Positions 17,457-26,318 are shown, counted from the stretch's first letter. The stretch: DNA of 64,000 bases from GCA-2731375 sp964590195 (GCA_964590195.1 CAZPWJ010000002.1:60252-124251); one strand, 5' to 3'. Notes: generated from the letters alone by a model not told the origin. Numbers and translations: made by a program.

Positions 17457-18500
17457 CTACAACACGGCCTTGGCCAGCACCTGCAACTCGGCACTGTTGG
17501 AGGCGCGAACCAAAAGGGAATGGACCTTCTTCTCTTTCGAGGCCGCTTTCCAGTCCTGCAGCCGCTCGGTGATCTTGCCGGCGGGGCCGGTCAGGGCGAC
17601 CTGATCGACCAATTCGTCGGGCACCGCCGCGATCGCCTCGGCCCGGCGTCCGGAGAGGAAGTGATCCTGGATCTCCACCGCTGCCGCTTCGTGGCCCAGA
17701 CGCTTGGCATAGTCGTTGTAGAAATTCTTGTCCCGTGCGCCCATGCCGCCGATGTAGAGGCCAAGATTGGCTTTTGCCGGCATGCGGGCGGCGTCCTCGT
17801 CATCGGACATATTGACGCCGCAAAATGGCGTGATGTCGAAGTTATCCAAGCTTTTGCCAGCCCCGGCCTTGGCGAAACCGTCGTTCAAGGCATCCTCGAA
17901 AACATCGAAACGCTCTGGGTTCATGAACACCGGGATCATGCCGTCGGCCACCTCGGCGCTGACGCGGACGCCGGCGGGCGCGATGGTGCCGGTGATGATC
18001 TTAAGCTTCCCTGGGCTGTGCAGAATGCCTTTCAAGGGCTTGCCCAGATTGGTCGTGCCCTCGCCCGTTTTTGGGATCTGATAGTGAAAACCATCATGGG
18101 TCAGGGGGGCTTCGCGGGCCTCGATCTTGCGGATAATCTCGATATATTCGCGGGTCCGGGTCAGTGGCCGGCCATAAGGCATGCCGTGCCAGCCCTCGAT
18201 CACCTGCGGCCCGGATGGCCCGATACCAAGGATAAAGCGGTCGTTGGACAGGTGTTGCAGGGACATCGCCGTCATCGCGGCCATGGCCGGTGTCCGCGCC
18301 GACATTTGAATGATGCCGGTGCCGACCTTGATTTTGGAGGTCTGCGCCAGGATCCAAGAGGCGGTGGAGATCGCATCCGAGCCCCAGGCCTCCGACGTCC
18401 AGGCTGAATCAAAGCCCAGGTCCTCGGCCTCCCGAATCAGATCCATATCAACGTTAACCCGGCCACCTTCGCCCAAGCCCATCAATAATCCCAGTTTCAT
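17457..18500 (-). CDS. LLM-class oxidoreductase, Rv3520c-like (probably F420-dependent)
   Basis: This 347-residue luciferase-like TIM-barrel enzyme resembles the mycobacterial Rv3520c group. The C-terminal half (YIGGMGARDKNFYNDYAKRLG and VPDELVDQVALTGP) is diagnostic of that group, whose members are predicted to use F420. GGGAG precedes the ATG by about 9 bases. It is first in the operon LLM-RidA-SDR and divergent from another LLM gene at 18643 that leads the F420 biosynthesis run. F420 use is inferred from family and location; the substrate is unknown. Confidence 0.88.
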   Translation of the reverse strand: MKLGLLMGLGEGGRVNVDMDLIREAEDLGFDSAWTSEAWGSDAISTASWILAQTSKIKVGTGIIQMSARTPAMAAMTAMSLQHLSNDRFILGIGPSGPQVIEGWHGMPYGRPLTRTREYIEIIRKIEAREAPLTHDGFHYQIPKTGEGTTNLGKPLKGILHSPGKLKIITGTIAPAGVRVSAEVADGMIPVFMNPERFDVFEDALNDGFAKAGAGKSLDNFDITPFCGVNMSDDEDAARMPAKANLGLYIGGMGARDKNFYNDYAKRLGHEAAAVEIQDHFLSGRRAEAIAAVPDELVDQVALTGPAGKITERLQDWKAASKEKKVHSLLVRASNSAELQVLAKAVL

Positions 18501-18642
18501 AACGCCTATCTCCCGATATCAACAAAAATTTCCAAAGCGGTTTTGGCCAACTTATCTGTTGTCAGGTGCCGCGCCTAGTACCAATCGTCGCGCCATGTTG
18601 CTAGTCTACTGCCGTATCGCTTTTTGTAAGGAAGCTTCGAGC
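18501..18642. promoter_or_regulatory. Divergent region between two LLM operons
   Basis: This 142-base gap separates the LLM-RidA-SDR operon from the LLM-F420 biosynthesis run and must carry both promoters. No palindrome or recognised operator is evident by eye. AAGGAAG, 8 bases before the ATG at 18643, is the ribosome site of the plus-strand unit. Confidence 0.45.
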
Positions 18643-19593
18643 ATGGATTTCGGATTAATGATCATGGCCCGCGGGCCGGGCGGGCGGGCGCCAGGCCTGA
18701 CAGCCATGGCGCGGGCGGCGGAAGACGGCGGCCTGGATATGCTCGCCATCAATGATCACGTGGTGGTGCCGGGAAATATCAATTCCGCCTATCCCTACAC
18801 CAACAGCGGTGTCTGGCCGGGCGCGGCGGTGGGCGAATGCCTTGAAATGGTGACCGCCGGCGCCTTCATCGCGGCAGCGACGGAGAAAATCAGGCTGCTG
18901 ACCTCGGTCATGGTGGTGCCCTACCGGCCGGCGGTCCTGGCCGCCAAGATGCTGGCGACCCTGGAAGTGCTCTCCGATGGCCGCCTGACGGTCGGCTGCG
19001 GTGCCGGCTGGATGAAGGAGGAGGCGGATGCACTGGGCGTGCCGCCGTTTACCGAGCGGGGCAAGGTGACGGATGAATATATCGCCGCCTTCAAGGAACT
19101 CTGGACCGCCCAGGCGCCCAGCATGAACGGCGAATACGTCCGCTTTGATGATGTGGTGTTCGAACCAAGGCCCCTGCAAGCCCCTCATCCGCCCATTTGG
19201 ATTGGCGGCGAGGGTGGTGCCGCGATCCGCCGGGCCGCCCGTGTGGGCGACGGCTGGTATCCCTCCAACCATAACCCGGCGCATCTGCTCAATTCGCCCG
19301 AATTATACGCCAAGGGTGCGGCCCGCTTGGATGCGGAAGCTGACAAGCTGGGCCGGGACGGCGCTGATATTCACCGGGCCTATCTGGCATTTTATCCGGT
19401 CTTCGCGAATGCCCCGGATCAGCCGGGCAAGGATAGAGTCTGTTTGACCGGTTCGGCGGCCGCCATTCGCGATGATATTGGCGCCTTTGCCAAAGAAGGC
19501 GTAGAAACGATCGTCTTCTCGGTCGGCGGCAAGGAATTGAACGAGATTCTTGATAATATCGCCTGGCTGACGGGCGAGGTGTTGCCGAATTGA
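18643..19593 (+). CDS. LLM-class oxidoreductase, TIGR03619-like (probably F420-dependent)
   Basis: This 316-residue luciferase-like enzyme has the motifs LEVLSDGRLTVGCGAGWMKEE around 107-127 and PPIWIGGEGGAAIRRAARVGDGW, typical of the TIGR03619 group of predicted F420 users. ATG 18643 has AAGGAAG upstream; a longer open frame from 18310 lacks family similarity before this Met. It lies 56 bases before npdG, so it may be co-transcribed with the whole F420 biosynthesis cluster. This suggests that cofactor and consumer are made together. Confidence 0.88.
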   Translation: MDFGLMIMARGPGGRAPGLTAMARAAEDGGLDMLAINDHVVVPGNINSAYPYTNSGVWPGAAVGECLEMVTAGAFIAAATEKIRLLTSVMVVPYRPAVLAAKMLATLEVLSDGRLTVGCGAGWMKEEADALGVPPFTERGKVTDEYIAAFKELWTAQAPSMNGEYVRFDDVVFEPRPLQAPHPPIWIGGEGGAAIRRAARVGDGWYPSNHNPAHLLNSPELYAKGAARLDAEADKLGRDGADIHRAYLAFYPVFANAPDQPGKDRVCLTGSAAAIRDDIGAFAKEGVETIVFSVGGKELNEILDNIAWLTGEVLPN

Positions 19594-19649
19594 CCTTTGC
19601 CGGCAACTGATTTGTAAATAACACTGGTAAATCGGAATAGAGATCTTTC

Positions 19650-20339
19650 ATGACAGGACAAAAACACACCATCGCCGTGATCGGCGGTACGGGCGCCCTG
19701 GGCTTTGGTCTGGCCTTGCGCTGGGCCAAGGCGGGACACAGCATCATTATCGGTTCCCGTGCCCAGGACAGTGCCGATCGCGGGGCCGAGCGCCTGGCCG
19801 CCCTGGCACCCGAGGCCACGGTCAGCGGCCTGGAAAATGACGCCGCCGCCGCCGCCGCGGAAATCGTCGTTCTAACAGTGCCGTTCTCCAACCAGGCGCC
19901 CATGCTGGAGGCGATCAAGCCCGGCTGTCAGGGCAAGATCATGGTTGATGTCACCGTGCCCCTGATGCCGCCGAAAGTCCGCACCGTGCATTTGCCCGAA
20001 CATGGCTCCGCCGGCAAGGGCGCGCAGATTTTCCTGGGTGAGGGGGTGCGCGTGGTCTCCGCCTTTCAGAACGTGGCGGCGGACCATCTGACGGATCTGG
20101 AACACGATATCGATTGCGATATTCTGGTCTGCGGTAACGATCCCGAAGCCCGCGAAATCGTCGTCGGCTTGGCCGAGGATGCCTCCATGCGGGCCTGGCA
20201 TGCGGGACGGATCGAGAATTCCGTGGTTTCGGAAGCTCTGACCTCCGCCCTAATCTTCATGAACAACCGCTACAAGATTGCCGGCGCTGGTATCCACATT
20301 ACCGGCGCGCCGGGTTCGGCCGAAAAAGGAGATCATTAG
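19650..20339 (+). CDS. npdG: NADPH:F420 oxidoreductase
   Basis: This 229-residue enzyme moves hydride between NADPH and F420 (Fno/NpdG). An N-terminal Rossmann motif VIGGTGALGFGLA starts at about residue 10, followed by IIIGSRAQDSA for NADP phosphate recognition and a C-terminal domain with ALIFMNNRYKIAGAGIHITG characteristic of F420-dependent NADP reductases. In an aerobic proteobacterium the likely direction is NADPH to F420, giving F420H2 for the LLM enzymes. It is the first cofactor gene of the cluster, 6 bases upstream of cofE. Confidence 0.92.
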   Translation: MTGQKHTIAVIGGTGALGFGLALRWAKAGHSIIIGSRAQDSADRGAERLAALAPEATVSGLENDAAAAAAEIVVLTVPFSNQAPMLEAIKPGCQGKIMVDVTVPLMPPKVRTVHLPEHGSAGKGAQIFLGEGVRVVSAFQNVAADHLTDLEHDIDCDILVCGNDPEAREIVVGLAEDASMRAWHAGRIENSVVSEALTSALIFMNNRYKIAGAGIHITGAPGSAEKGDH

Positions 20340-20345
20340 ACCGCC

Positions 20346-21116
20346 ATGGCGTCCCCCAGTATGCAGTTGTTTACCCTCCCGGATATGCCGATGGTGAAGC
20401 CCGGCGATGATCTGGCCACATTGATTGCCGATGGCGTGAGCCGCGCCGGAGAGAGCCTGCAAAACGGCGATATCCTGGTACTGGCGCAAAAAATCGTCTC
20501 TAAATCCGCCAACCGTATTGTTGACCTGCGCGATGTCACGCCAACGGCGGAGGCCGAGACCTTGGCGGTCGAGGTCGACAAGGACCCGCGCCAAGTGCAG
20601 TTGATCCTGGACGAATCCGTCGATGTAGTGGGCAAGCGCCCCGGCGTTCTGATCGTGGCTCATCGTATCGGCATCGTCATGGCCAACGCGGGCATCGATG
20701 CCTCCAATGTGGAACAGGCGGACGGATCGGAACATGTGCTGTTGTTGCCCGAGGATCCGGACGCCGATTGCCGGGCCTTGCGCCAGACCTTGGCGGAACG
20801 CCACGGTGTCGAGGTTTCGGTGATCATCAACGACAGCGTGGGCCGGGCCTGGCGCCAGGGCACCATGGGTTTGGCGATTGGCTCCGCCGGCCTGCCGGCG
20901 CTGTGGGATCTGCGCGGTGACCCGGACCTGTTTGGCCGCGAGTTGCTGGTGAGCGAGGTCGGCCTGGCCGATGAATTGTCCTCCGCCGCCTCGGTCCTGC
21001 AAGGGCAGGGAAACGAGGGCCGGCCGGTGGTGGTCATTCGCGGTCTTGAGTTCCCGGCCTCGGATCAGGGCGCCGATGCGCTGGTCCGTCCGAAGGAAAT
21101 GGATATGTTCCGCTGA
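20346..21116 (+). CDS. cofE: Coenzyme F420-0:L-glutamate ligase
   Basis: This 256-residue CofE/FbiB-N-type enzyme adds glutamates to F420-0 with GTP. Family motifs are AQKIVSKSANRIVDL (CofE AxKxVSKxEGR), GIVMANAGIDASNV, NDSVGRAWRQGTMGLAIG and DLRGDPDLFGREL. The length fits the archaeal single-domain form. The FMN reductase domain that mycobacterial FbiB carries at its C-terminus is absent. Its TGA overlaps the ATG of cofD by one base. An ATG at 20361 is an alternative start, and the ribosome site is not decisive. Confidence 0.92.
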   Translation: MASPSMQLFTLPDMPMVKPGDDLATLIADGVSRAGESLQNGDILVLAQKIVSKSANRIVDLRDVTPTAEAETLAVEVDKDPRQVQLILDESVDVVGKRPGVLIVAHRIGIVMANAGIDASNVEQADGSEHVLLLPEDPDADCRALRQTLAERHGVEVSVIINDSVGRAWRQGTMGLAIGSAGLPALWDLRGDPDLFGRELLVSEVGLADELSSAASVLQGQGNEGRPVVVIRGLEFPASDQGADALVRPKEMDMFR

Positions 21117-22069
21117 TGAGTGGTTCTCCCATCATAGCCCTTTCGGGCGGCGTTGGCGGCGCCAAACTGGCGCTGGGCCTGTCCCGCCTGGGCTTGGGCG
21201 ATGATTTGTTGATCGTCACCAACGTGGGTGATGATTTCGAACATCTGGGCCTGAACATATGCCCCGATATCGACTCGGTGGTTTATGCCCTGTCGGGCCT
21301 GAACGATCAGGAGAAAGGCTGGGGCCGAGCCGACGAAGGCTGGCGCTTCATGCAGGCGTTGGCGGAGTTGGGCGGCGAGGACTGGTTTAATCTCGGTGAC
21401 CGCGATCTGGCCATGCATGTGCTGCGTACCCAGGCCCTGGCGCGGGGCGAGAGCCTGACCCAGGTGACGCGGACGATCACTCGGCAATTGGGCATCACCG
21501 CCCGCGTGCTGCCCATGACCGATGACCCGGTGCGCACCATGGTGCAGACCGCCGACGGGCCCTTGGCTTTTCAGCATTATTTCGTGCGCGACCAGTGCGC
21601 GCCTGTCGTTACCGGCTTTGAGTTCGAGGGCATGGCCCAGGCCAAGCCACAGGCGGATTTCATGGCCGCATTGAAGAACCCTGATCTGCGGGCGGTGATT
21701 ATCACGCCGTCCAATCCGTTCGTCAGTATTGACCCGATCCTGCGATTGCCGTGCGTGCGCGATGCCTTGGACGCGACCGCGGCACCGATCATCGCTGTTT
21801 CGCCTATCGTCGCCGGTCTGGCGATCAAGGGCCCGGCGGCCAAGATGATGACTGAATTGGGCATGCCAAGCACGGCCCTGGCGGTGGCGCGCCATTACGA
21901 GGATTTGATCGACGGTTTCGTGTTGGATGAGACCGATGCCGATCTTTTCGATGAAATCAACGCCCTGAATATGCGTGCCCTGATGGCCCAGACGGTGATG
22001 GCCAGCCTGGAAGACCGCGACAGCCTGGCGGATTATGTTATCGCCGCCGTTGACGAACTGGCCGTCTGA
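21116..22069 (+). CDS. cofD: 2-phospho-L-lactate transferase (F420-0 synthase)
   Basis: The enzyme transfers the phospholactyl (or related) group from a guanosine diphosphate donor to FO, forming F420-0 or dehydro-F420-0. It has 317 residues, with the N-terminal signature GGVGGAKL at 11-18, the metal/substrate segment NVGDDFEHLGLNICPDIDS, and ITPSNPFVSIDPIL in the middle, all typical of CofD/FbiA. It overlaps cofE and cofC by one base on each side, so the three genes are translationally coupled. Confidence 0.94.
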   Translation: MSGSPIIALSGGVGGAKLALGLSRLGLGDDLLIVTNVGDDFEHLGLNICPDIDSVVYALSGLNDQEKGWGRADEGWRFMQALAELGGEDWFNLGDRDLAMHVLRTQALARGESLTQVTRTITRQLGITARVLPMTDDPVRTMVQTADGPLAFQHYFVRDQCAPVVTGFEFEGMAQAKPQADFMAALKNPDLRAVIITPSNPFVSIDPILRLPCVRDALDATAAPIIAVSPIVAGLAIKGPAAKMMTELGMPSTALAVARHYEDLIDGFVLDETDADLFDEINALNMRALMAQTVMASLEDRDSLADYVIAAVDELAV

Positions 22070-22713
22070 TGTGGGCAGTAGTGCCGATCAAGGGCTTTGA
22101 TGCCCCGAAACAACGCCTGGCGGATGTGCTTTCGCCCCAGGAACGCGGTGACTTGGCCGAGCACATGCTGCGCGATGTTCTGGCTGCCTTGTCCGGCCTG
22201 GAAGGCGTGCTGGTGATCAGCGGCGACGAAGAGGCCTTGAACAAAGCGCGCTGGCTGGGTGCCCGCGTGATGTCCGAACGCCAGCCGGGCGGCTACAGCG
22301 CCGCCGTGCGCCAGGCGGGTGAGGTGCTGGCCGGCGAGGGCGTCGATGCCATGATGCATGTGCCGGGCGATGTGCCCATGATTACCCAGGATGAAGTTGC
22401 CCAAATCGCCAATCAGCACCCGGAGGCGCCCGCCGCCTGTGTGGTGCCGTCCCGCGATCATGACGGTACCAATTGCCTGGCCATGTGGCCCCCGGACCTG
22501 CTGCAGCCTGCTTTTGGCCCGGATAGTTTCAATCGCCATTGTCAGATAGCGCGTGACAACGGCGTTGAACCCACCATATTGGATTTGCCGGGGTTCGCCT
22601 TGGACATTGACACGCCCGACGATTTACGGCTGTTTTGTGCGGGTCAACATGATTGTGGCAGTTTTCAGTACTTGCAGGCTTCGGGCATTGCCGCTCGAAT
22701 AGGGCAGGGTTAA
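22069..22713 (+). CDS. cofC: Phospholactate (or PEP/3-phosphoglycerate) guanylyltransferase
   Basis: This is a 214-residue nucleotidyltransferase of the CofC/FbiD family. It activates 2-phospholactate, phosphoenolpyruvate or 3-phosphoglycerate with GTP for CofD. Motifs are MWAVVPIKGF at the N-terminus, the GGYSAAVRQAG segment, HVPGDVPMI with metal-binding Asp, and DGTNCLAM. Which three-carbon substrate is used cannot be decided from these motifs alone. It begins on the cofD stop and is followed by fbiC after 13 bases. Confidence 0.92.
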   Translation: MWAVVPIKGFDAPKQRLADVLSPQERGDLAEHMLRDVLAALSGLEGVLVISGDEEALNKARWLGARVMSERQPGGYSAAVRQAGEVLAGEGVDAMMHVPGDVPMITQDEVAQIANQHPEAPAACVVPSRDHDGTNCLAMWPPDLLQPAFGPDSFNRHCQIARDNGVEPTILDLPGFALDIDTPDDLRLFCAGQHDCGSFQYLQASGIAARIGQG

Positions 22714-22726
22714 GGGATTGGTTTGA

Positions 22727-25189
22727 ATGGCGTTGCGGACGGAATTCGAGGCATGGCTGGGTGAAGTGGGTTCGGGGCGCCCTGATCGGGACCAGGCCCT
22801 GGCGCTTGCCGAAATAGCCGACCTGGCTGCATTGCAGGCCGCCGCTGTTGCCTTGCGCGATCAGGGCCATGGCCGCCTGATCAGTTATTCCCGCAAGGTT
22901 TTCGTCCCCCTGACCCAGCTGTGCCGCGACGTCTGCCATTATTGCACCTTTGCCCACCCGCCGCGTAAGGGCCAGCGGGCCTTCATGACCCCAGAGGAAA
23001 TCCTCGCCGTGGCCCGCGCCGGTGCCGAGGCCGGCTGCAAGGAGGCCCTGTTCACCCTGGGTGATAAGCCGGAACAGCGCTATCGTGTGGCGCGCGAGGA
23101 ATTGGCCGAGCTGGGCCATGAAACGACCCTGTCGTATCTGCGCGCCATGGCCCTGTTGGTGTTCGAGGAAACAGGCCTGCTTCCGCACCTGAACCCCGGC
23201 GTGATGGAGGAGGCGGATCTGGCCTCCCTGCGGGAGGTTTCCGTCTCCCAAGGCATCATGCTGGAGAGTATTTCGCCGCGCCTGATGGAGAAAGGCGCCT
23301 GCCACCATGGCTCGCCCGATAAGGATCCCGCTATCCGCCTGGCCACGATCGCGGCGGCGGGACGTTTGGCGGTACCGTTCACGACCGGCATTCTGATCGG
23401 TATTGGCGAGACCAGGGCGGAACGGATCGAGGCCCTGCTGGCGATCCGTGATCTGCATGACCAATACGGCCATATCCAGGAAATTATCGTGCAGAATTTC
23501 CGCGCCAAGGACGATACCCGCATGGCCGATTGGCCCGATGCGCCGATCGATGAGCTGCGCTGGAGTATCGCGGTGGCGCGGCTGATTTTCGGTGCGCAGA
23601 TGCATATTCAGGCGCCGCCAAATCTAAGCCCCGGCGACTCGCCCAGTCTGATCGACGCGGGCATTGACGATTGGGGCGGGGTCTCGCCCGTGACGCCGGA
23701 CCACGTCAACCCAGAGGCGCCCTGGCCGCACCTGCGCCAGCTGGCGGATGATACCGCGAGGGGCGGCAAGCATCTGGTGGAACGCCTGGCGATCTATCCC
23801 GATTACGCGCAGGACGCCGAACGCTGGCTGGATGCGGCCTTCGTGCCGTCTGTTTTGAATAAGGTTGATGCCGCCGGCCTGGCGCGCACGGATACCTGGG
23901 CCCCGGGCATTGATATGGCGCCCCCGGTGGCGATCGCCTCCGCTTCTCCTTATGTGCCGGAACTGGACCGCCTGTTGAGCCGCGCCGGCGATGGCGAGGA
24001 CCTGGATGAGGGCGAGGTCAGCCGACTGTTCGCGGCCCGCGGCGGCGAGGTCGACGCGGTTTGTCAGGCCGCCGATGCCCTGCGGCAAAAGGTCAATGGC
24101 GATGATGTTTCCTATGTAGTCGTGCGCAATATCAACTACACCAACATCTGCTATTTCAAATGCCAGTTCTGTGCCTTTTCCAAGGGCAAGTTGAGCGAAA
24201 ATCTGCGCGGCCGGCCCTACGATCTGTCATTGGATGAAATCTCCCGCCGGGTGGCGGAGGCCTGGGACCGGGGCGCCACCGAGGTCTGTATGCAAGGCGG
24301 CATTCACCCCGAATATACCGGCCAGACCTATCTGGATATTCTGCGCGCGGTAAAGGACGCCGCGCCGGATATGCATATTCATGCCTTCTCGCCCCTGGAA
24401 GTTTATCAAGGCGCCGAGACGCTTGGATTGTCTTTGCCGGAATTTCTTGGCCAGTTGAAAGAGGCCGGCCTTGGCTCCTTGCCCGGCACGGCGGCGGAGG
24501 TGCTGGATGAAGAGGTCCGCCGGGTGCTCTGTCCCGACAAGCTGACAGTGGATCAATGGTTCGAGGTGATGCAGGCCGCCCATGGCGTCGGCTTCCGCAC
24601 CACGGCGACGATCATGTTCGGCCATGTGGACCGGCCCGTCCATTGGGCCCGGCATCTGCTGCGCCTGCGTGCGCTGCAGGCCAAGACCGGCGGTTTCACC
24701 GAATTAGTACCGCTGCCCTTTGTGCATATGGAAGCGCCGATCTATCTGAAGGGCCGCGCCCGCATGGGCCCGACCTATCGCGAGGCGTTGTTGATGCATG
24801 CAGTGGCGCGTCTGGTCCTCCACCCGCACATCACGAACATTCAGACATCTTGGGTCAAGATGGGCCGGGATGGTATCCGCGCCGCCTTGAATGCCGGCGT
24901 CAACGACATGGGCGGCACCTTGATGAACGAGACCATTACCCGGGCCGCCGGTTCCGAACACGGCCAGGAACTGCCCCCTCATGCCATGGAAAGCCTGATC
25001 CGCGAAATGGGCCGTAATCCGGTGCAGCGCACCACCATGTACGGCACGCCGCCGGCACGGCAGATCCAGGCATCCTTCCAGGCGGCGCCCCTGGCCGAGG
25101 TGGTCAACAACCCGGCCCGCAAGTATGAACGCGAAAGCGACCGCCAACCCCTAATCCGCCCAGGTCTGGAAGCCAGCGGTGCTGATTGA
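22727..25189 (+). CDS. fbiC: Fused FO synthase (CofG-CofH)
   Basis: This 820-residue bifunctional radical-SAM enzyme forms the deazaflavin FO from tyrosine and 5-amino-6-ribitylaminouracil. The N-terminal CofG half has cluster cysteines C66, C70 and C73 (CRDVCHYC). The C-terminal CofH half has C475, C479 and C482 (CYFKCQFC). This is the fused organisation known from Actinobacteria and some Proteobacteria; archaea use two proteins. ATG 22727 has AAGGGA about 8 bases upstream. It is last in the cofactor run and ends just before a strong inverted repeat. Confidence 0.95.
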   Translation: MALRTEFEAWLGEVGSGRPDRDQALALAEIADLAALQAAAVALRDQGHGRLISYSRKVFVPLTQLCRDVCHYCTFAHPPRKGQRAFMTPEEILAVARAGAEAGCKEALFTLGDKPEQRYRVAREELAELGHETTLSYLRAMALLVFEETGLLPHLNPGVMEEADLASLREVSVSQGIMLESISPRLMEKGACHHGSPDKDPAIRLATIAAAGRLAVPFTTGILIGIGETRAERIEALLAIRDLHDQYGHIQEIIVQNFRAKDDTRMADWPDAPIDELRWSIAVARLIFGAQMHIQAPPNLSPGDSPSLIDAGIDDWGGVSPVTPDHVNPEAPWPHLRQLADDTARGGKHLVERLAIYPDYAQDAERWLDAAFVPSVLNKVDAAGLARTDTWAPGIDMAPPVAIASASPYVPELDRLLSRAGDGEDLDEGEVSRLFAARGGEVDAVCQAADALRQKVNGDDVSYVVVRNINYTNICYFKCQFCAFSKGKLSENLRGRPYDLSLDEISRRVAEAWDRGATEVCMQGGIHPEYTGQTYLDILRAVKDAAPDMHIHAFSPLEVYQGAETLGLSLPEFLGQLKEAGLGSLPGTAAEVLDEEVRRVLCPDKLTVDQWFEVMQAAHGVGFRTTATIMFGHVDRPVHWARHLLRLRALQAKTGGFTELVPLPFVHMEAPIYLKGRARMGPTYREALLMHAVARLVLHPHITNIQTSWVKMGRDGIRAALNAGVNDMGGTLMNETITRAAGSEHGQELPPHAMESLIREMGRNPVQRTTMYGTPPARQIQASFQAAPLAEVVNNPARKYERESDRQPLIRPGLEASGAD

Positions 25190-25200
25190 CTCTTGCCTTT

Positions 25201-25256
25201 AATTATGGGGACACAATACTTAATGCAATTGAATTAAGTATTGTGTCCCCATAATT
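25201..25256. repeat. Perfect 24-bp inverted repeat between convergent fbiC and LLM genes
   Basis: Arms at 25201-25224 and 25233-25256 are exact reverse complements around an 8-base loop GCAATTGA. The arm core TATGGGGACACAATACTTAA matches, from memory, a motif common beside REP-associated (RAYT/Y1) transposase genes in other bacteria. No transposase is encoded here. The element also sits where a bidirectional terminator would be expected. A 13-base direct copy of the right-hand edge (CCCATAATTAGTG) occurs at 25248-25260 and again at 25265-25277, abutting the LLM stop codon. Confidence 0.75.
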
Positions 25257-25277
25257 AGTGAGTGCCCATAATTAGTG

Positions 25278-26318
25278 CTAGTTTGCGAAGTCTTTGAATT
25301 TCGTCGGGATGCGCTGAATATCCTGAAGTACGTCGGGCGGCATGCCGCCGCGCAGTTCGGACGAGGCGCTGTCCGATATGCTGTCTGAAATGCCGCCAAA
25401 GCGTTTTTCGATGGCGCCGGCGATTTCGTCATGGCGGCCCACGGCGCTGAACAGATGCACCAGGTCATCGTCGACCTCCGCCGTCATTTTGTCCCATTGA
25501 TTGGTCTTCGACATGTGGTTCAGCTTTTGGCCAAGTTCCTCCAGGCCATGCTGTTCCAGCACCGGCCAATAGGCACGTGTGGAGCCATAAAAGCCGATCC
25601 GCATGCGCACCCATTCGACCATTTTGGCCACCGCTTCATCGTCGGCGCCGGTGGCGATGAAGCCGCCGCCGGAGATCTCGAAATTCTCTCGCTTGCGGCC
25701 GACATTGGCCATGGCGCCTTCCAGGCGGGGGACGACGATGTTTTCCAGATACTTGCGGCTGCAAAAGGGATGCAGGCGGGCGCCGTCATATTCCTCGCCC
25801 GCGACCTTCATCATTGCCGGTCCCACGGCGGCGACGGTAATGGGCGGGGCGGGAGCATCGATAGGCTCCGGCGTGAAATTCGGCGTCATCAGGGTAAAGC
25901 GGTAATGTTCGCCCTCGAAATTCAGCGCCTCGCCGGTTTTCCAATTGTTCCAGATGGCGCGCAGGGCTTGGGCATATTCCCGCAGGCGCGGCGCGGGGGG
26001 CGACCAGGGGGCGGAAAAGCGCCGTTCGTTATGGCCTTTCACCTGGCTGCCGATGCCCAGCACGAAACGCCCGTTGGAGGCGGCCTGCAGGTCCCAGCCG
26101 ATGTTGGCCACCGCCATGGGGCTCCGGGCGAAGGCGATGGCGATGCCGGTCGCCAGTTGCAGCCGCTCGCTGTTCACGGCGGCCACGCCCAGGGGCATGA
26201 AGGGGTCGTGGCGGTTTTCCAGGGTGTTGACGCCGTCATAACCCTTGGCCTCGATGGCGCGGACCGCCTCTGGCACCTGGCGCAAATCATGTTGTGGAAT
26301 TGTTGTCATCACCCGCAT
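25278..26318 (-). CDS. LLM-class oxidoreductase, TIGR03617-like (probably F420-dependent)
   Basis: This 346-residue luciferase-like protein of a group predicted to be F420-dependent (TIGR03617 by memory) has NGRFVLGIGSQVKGHNERRFS in the first half and ITVAAVGPAMMKVAGEEYDGARLHPF in the middle. The ATG at 26316-26318 has AGAGG 8 bases upstream. It converges on fbiC across the inverted repeat. Its stop codon lies directly against the second copy of the short direct repeat, so the 3' end may have been shaped by the repeat's insertion. Confidence 0.88.
   Translation of the reverse strand: MRVMTTIPQHDLRQVPEAVRAIEAKGYDGVNTLENRHDPFMPLGVAAVNSERLQLATGIAIAFARSPMAVANIGWDLQAASNGRFVLGIGSQVKGHNERRFSAPWSPPAPRLREYAQALRAIWNNWKTGEALNFEGEHYRFTLMTPNFTPEPIDAPAPPITVAAVGPAMMKVAGEEYDGARLHPFCSRKYLENIVVPRLEGAMANVGRKRENFEISGGGFIATGADDEAVAKMVEWVRMRIGFYGSTRAYWPVLEQHGLEELGQKLNHMSKTNQWDKMTAEVDDDLVHLFSAVGRHDEIAGAIEKRFGGISDSISDSASSELRGGMPPDVLQDIQRIPTKFKDFAN

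Noticed and set aside
19650..25189. Base composition change marking recent transfer of the F420 genes
   Set aside because: By eye the cluster has the same high-GC style as its neighbours. Only the 25201-25256 repeat stands out.
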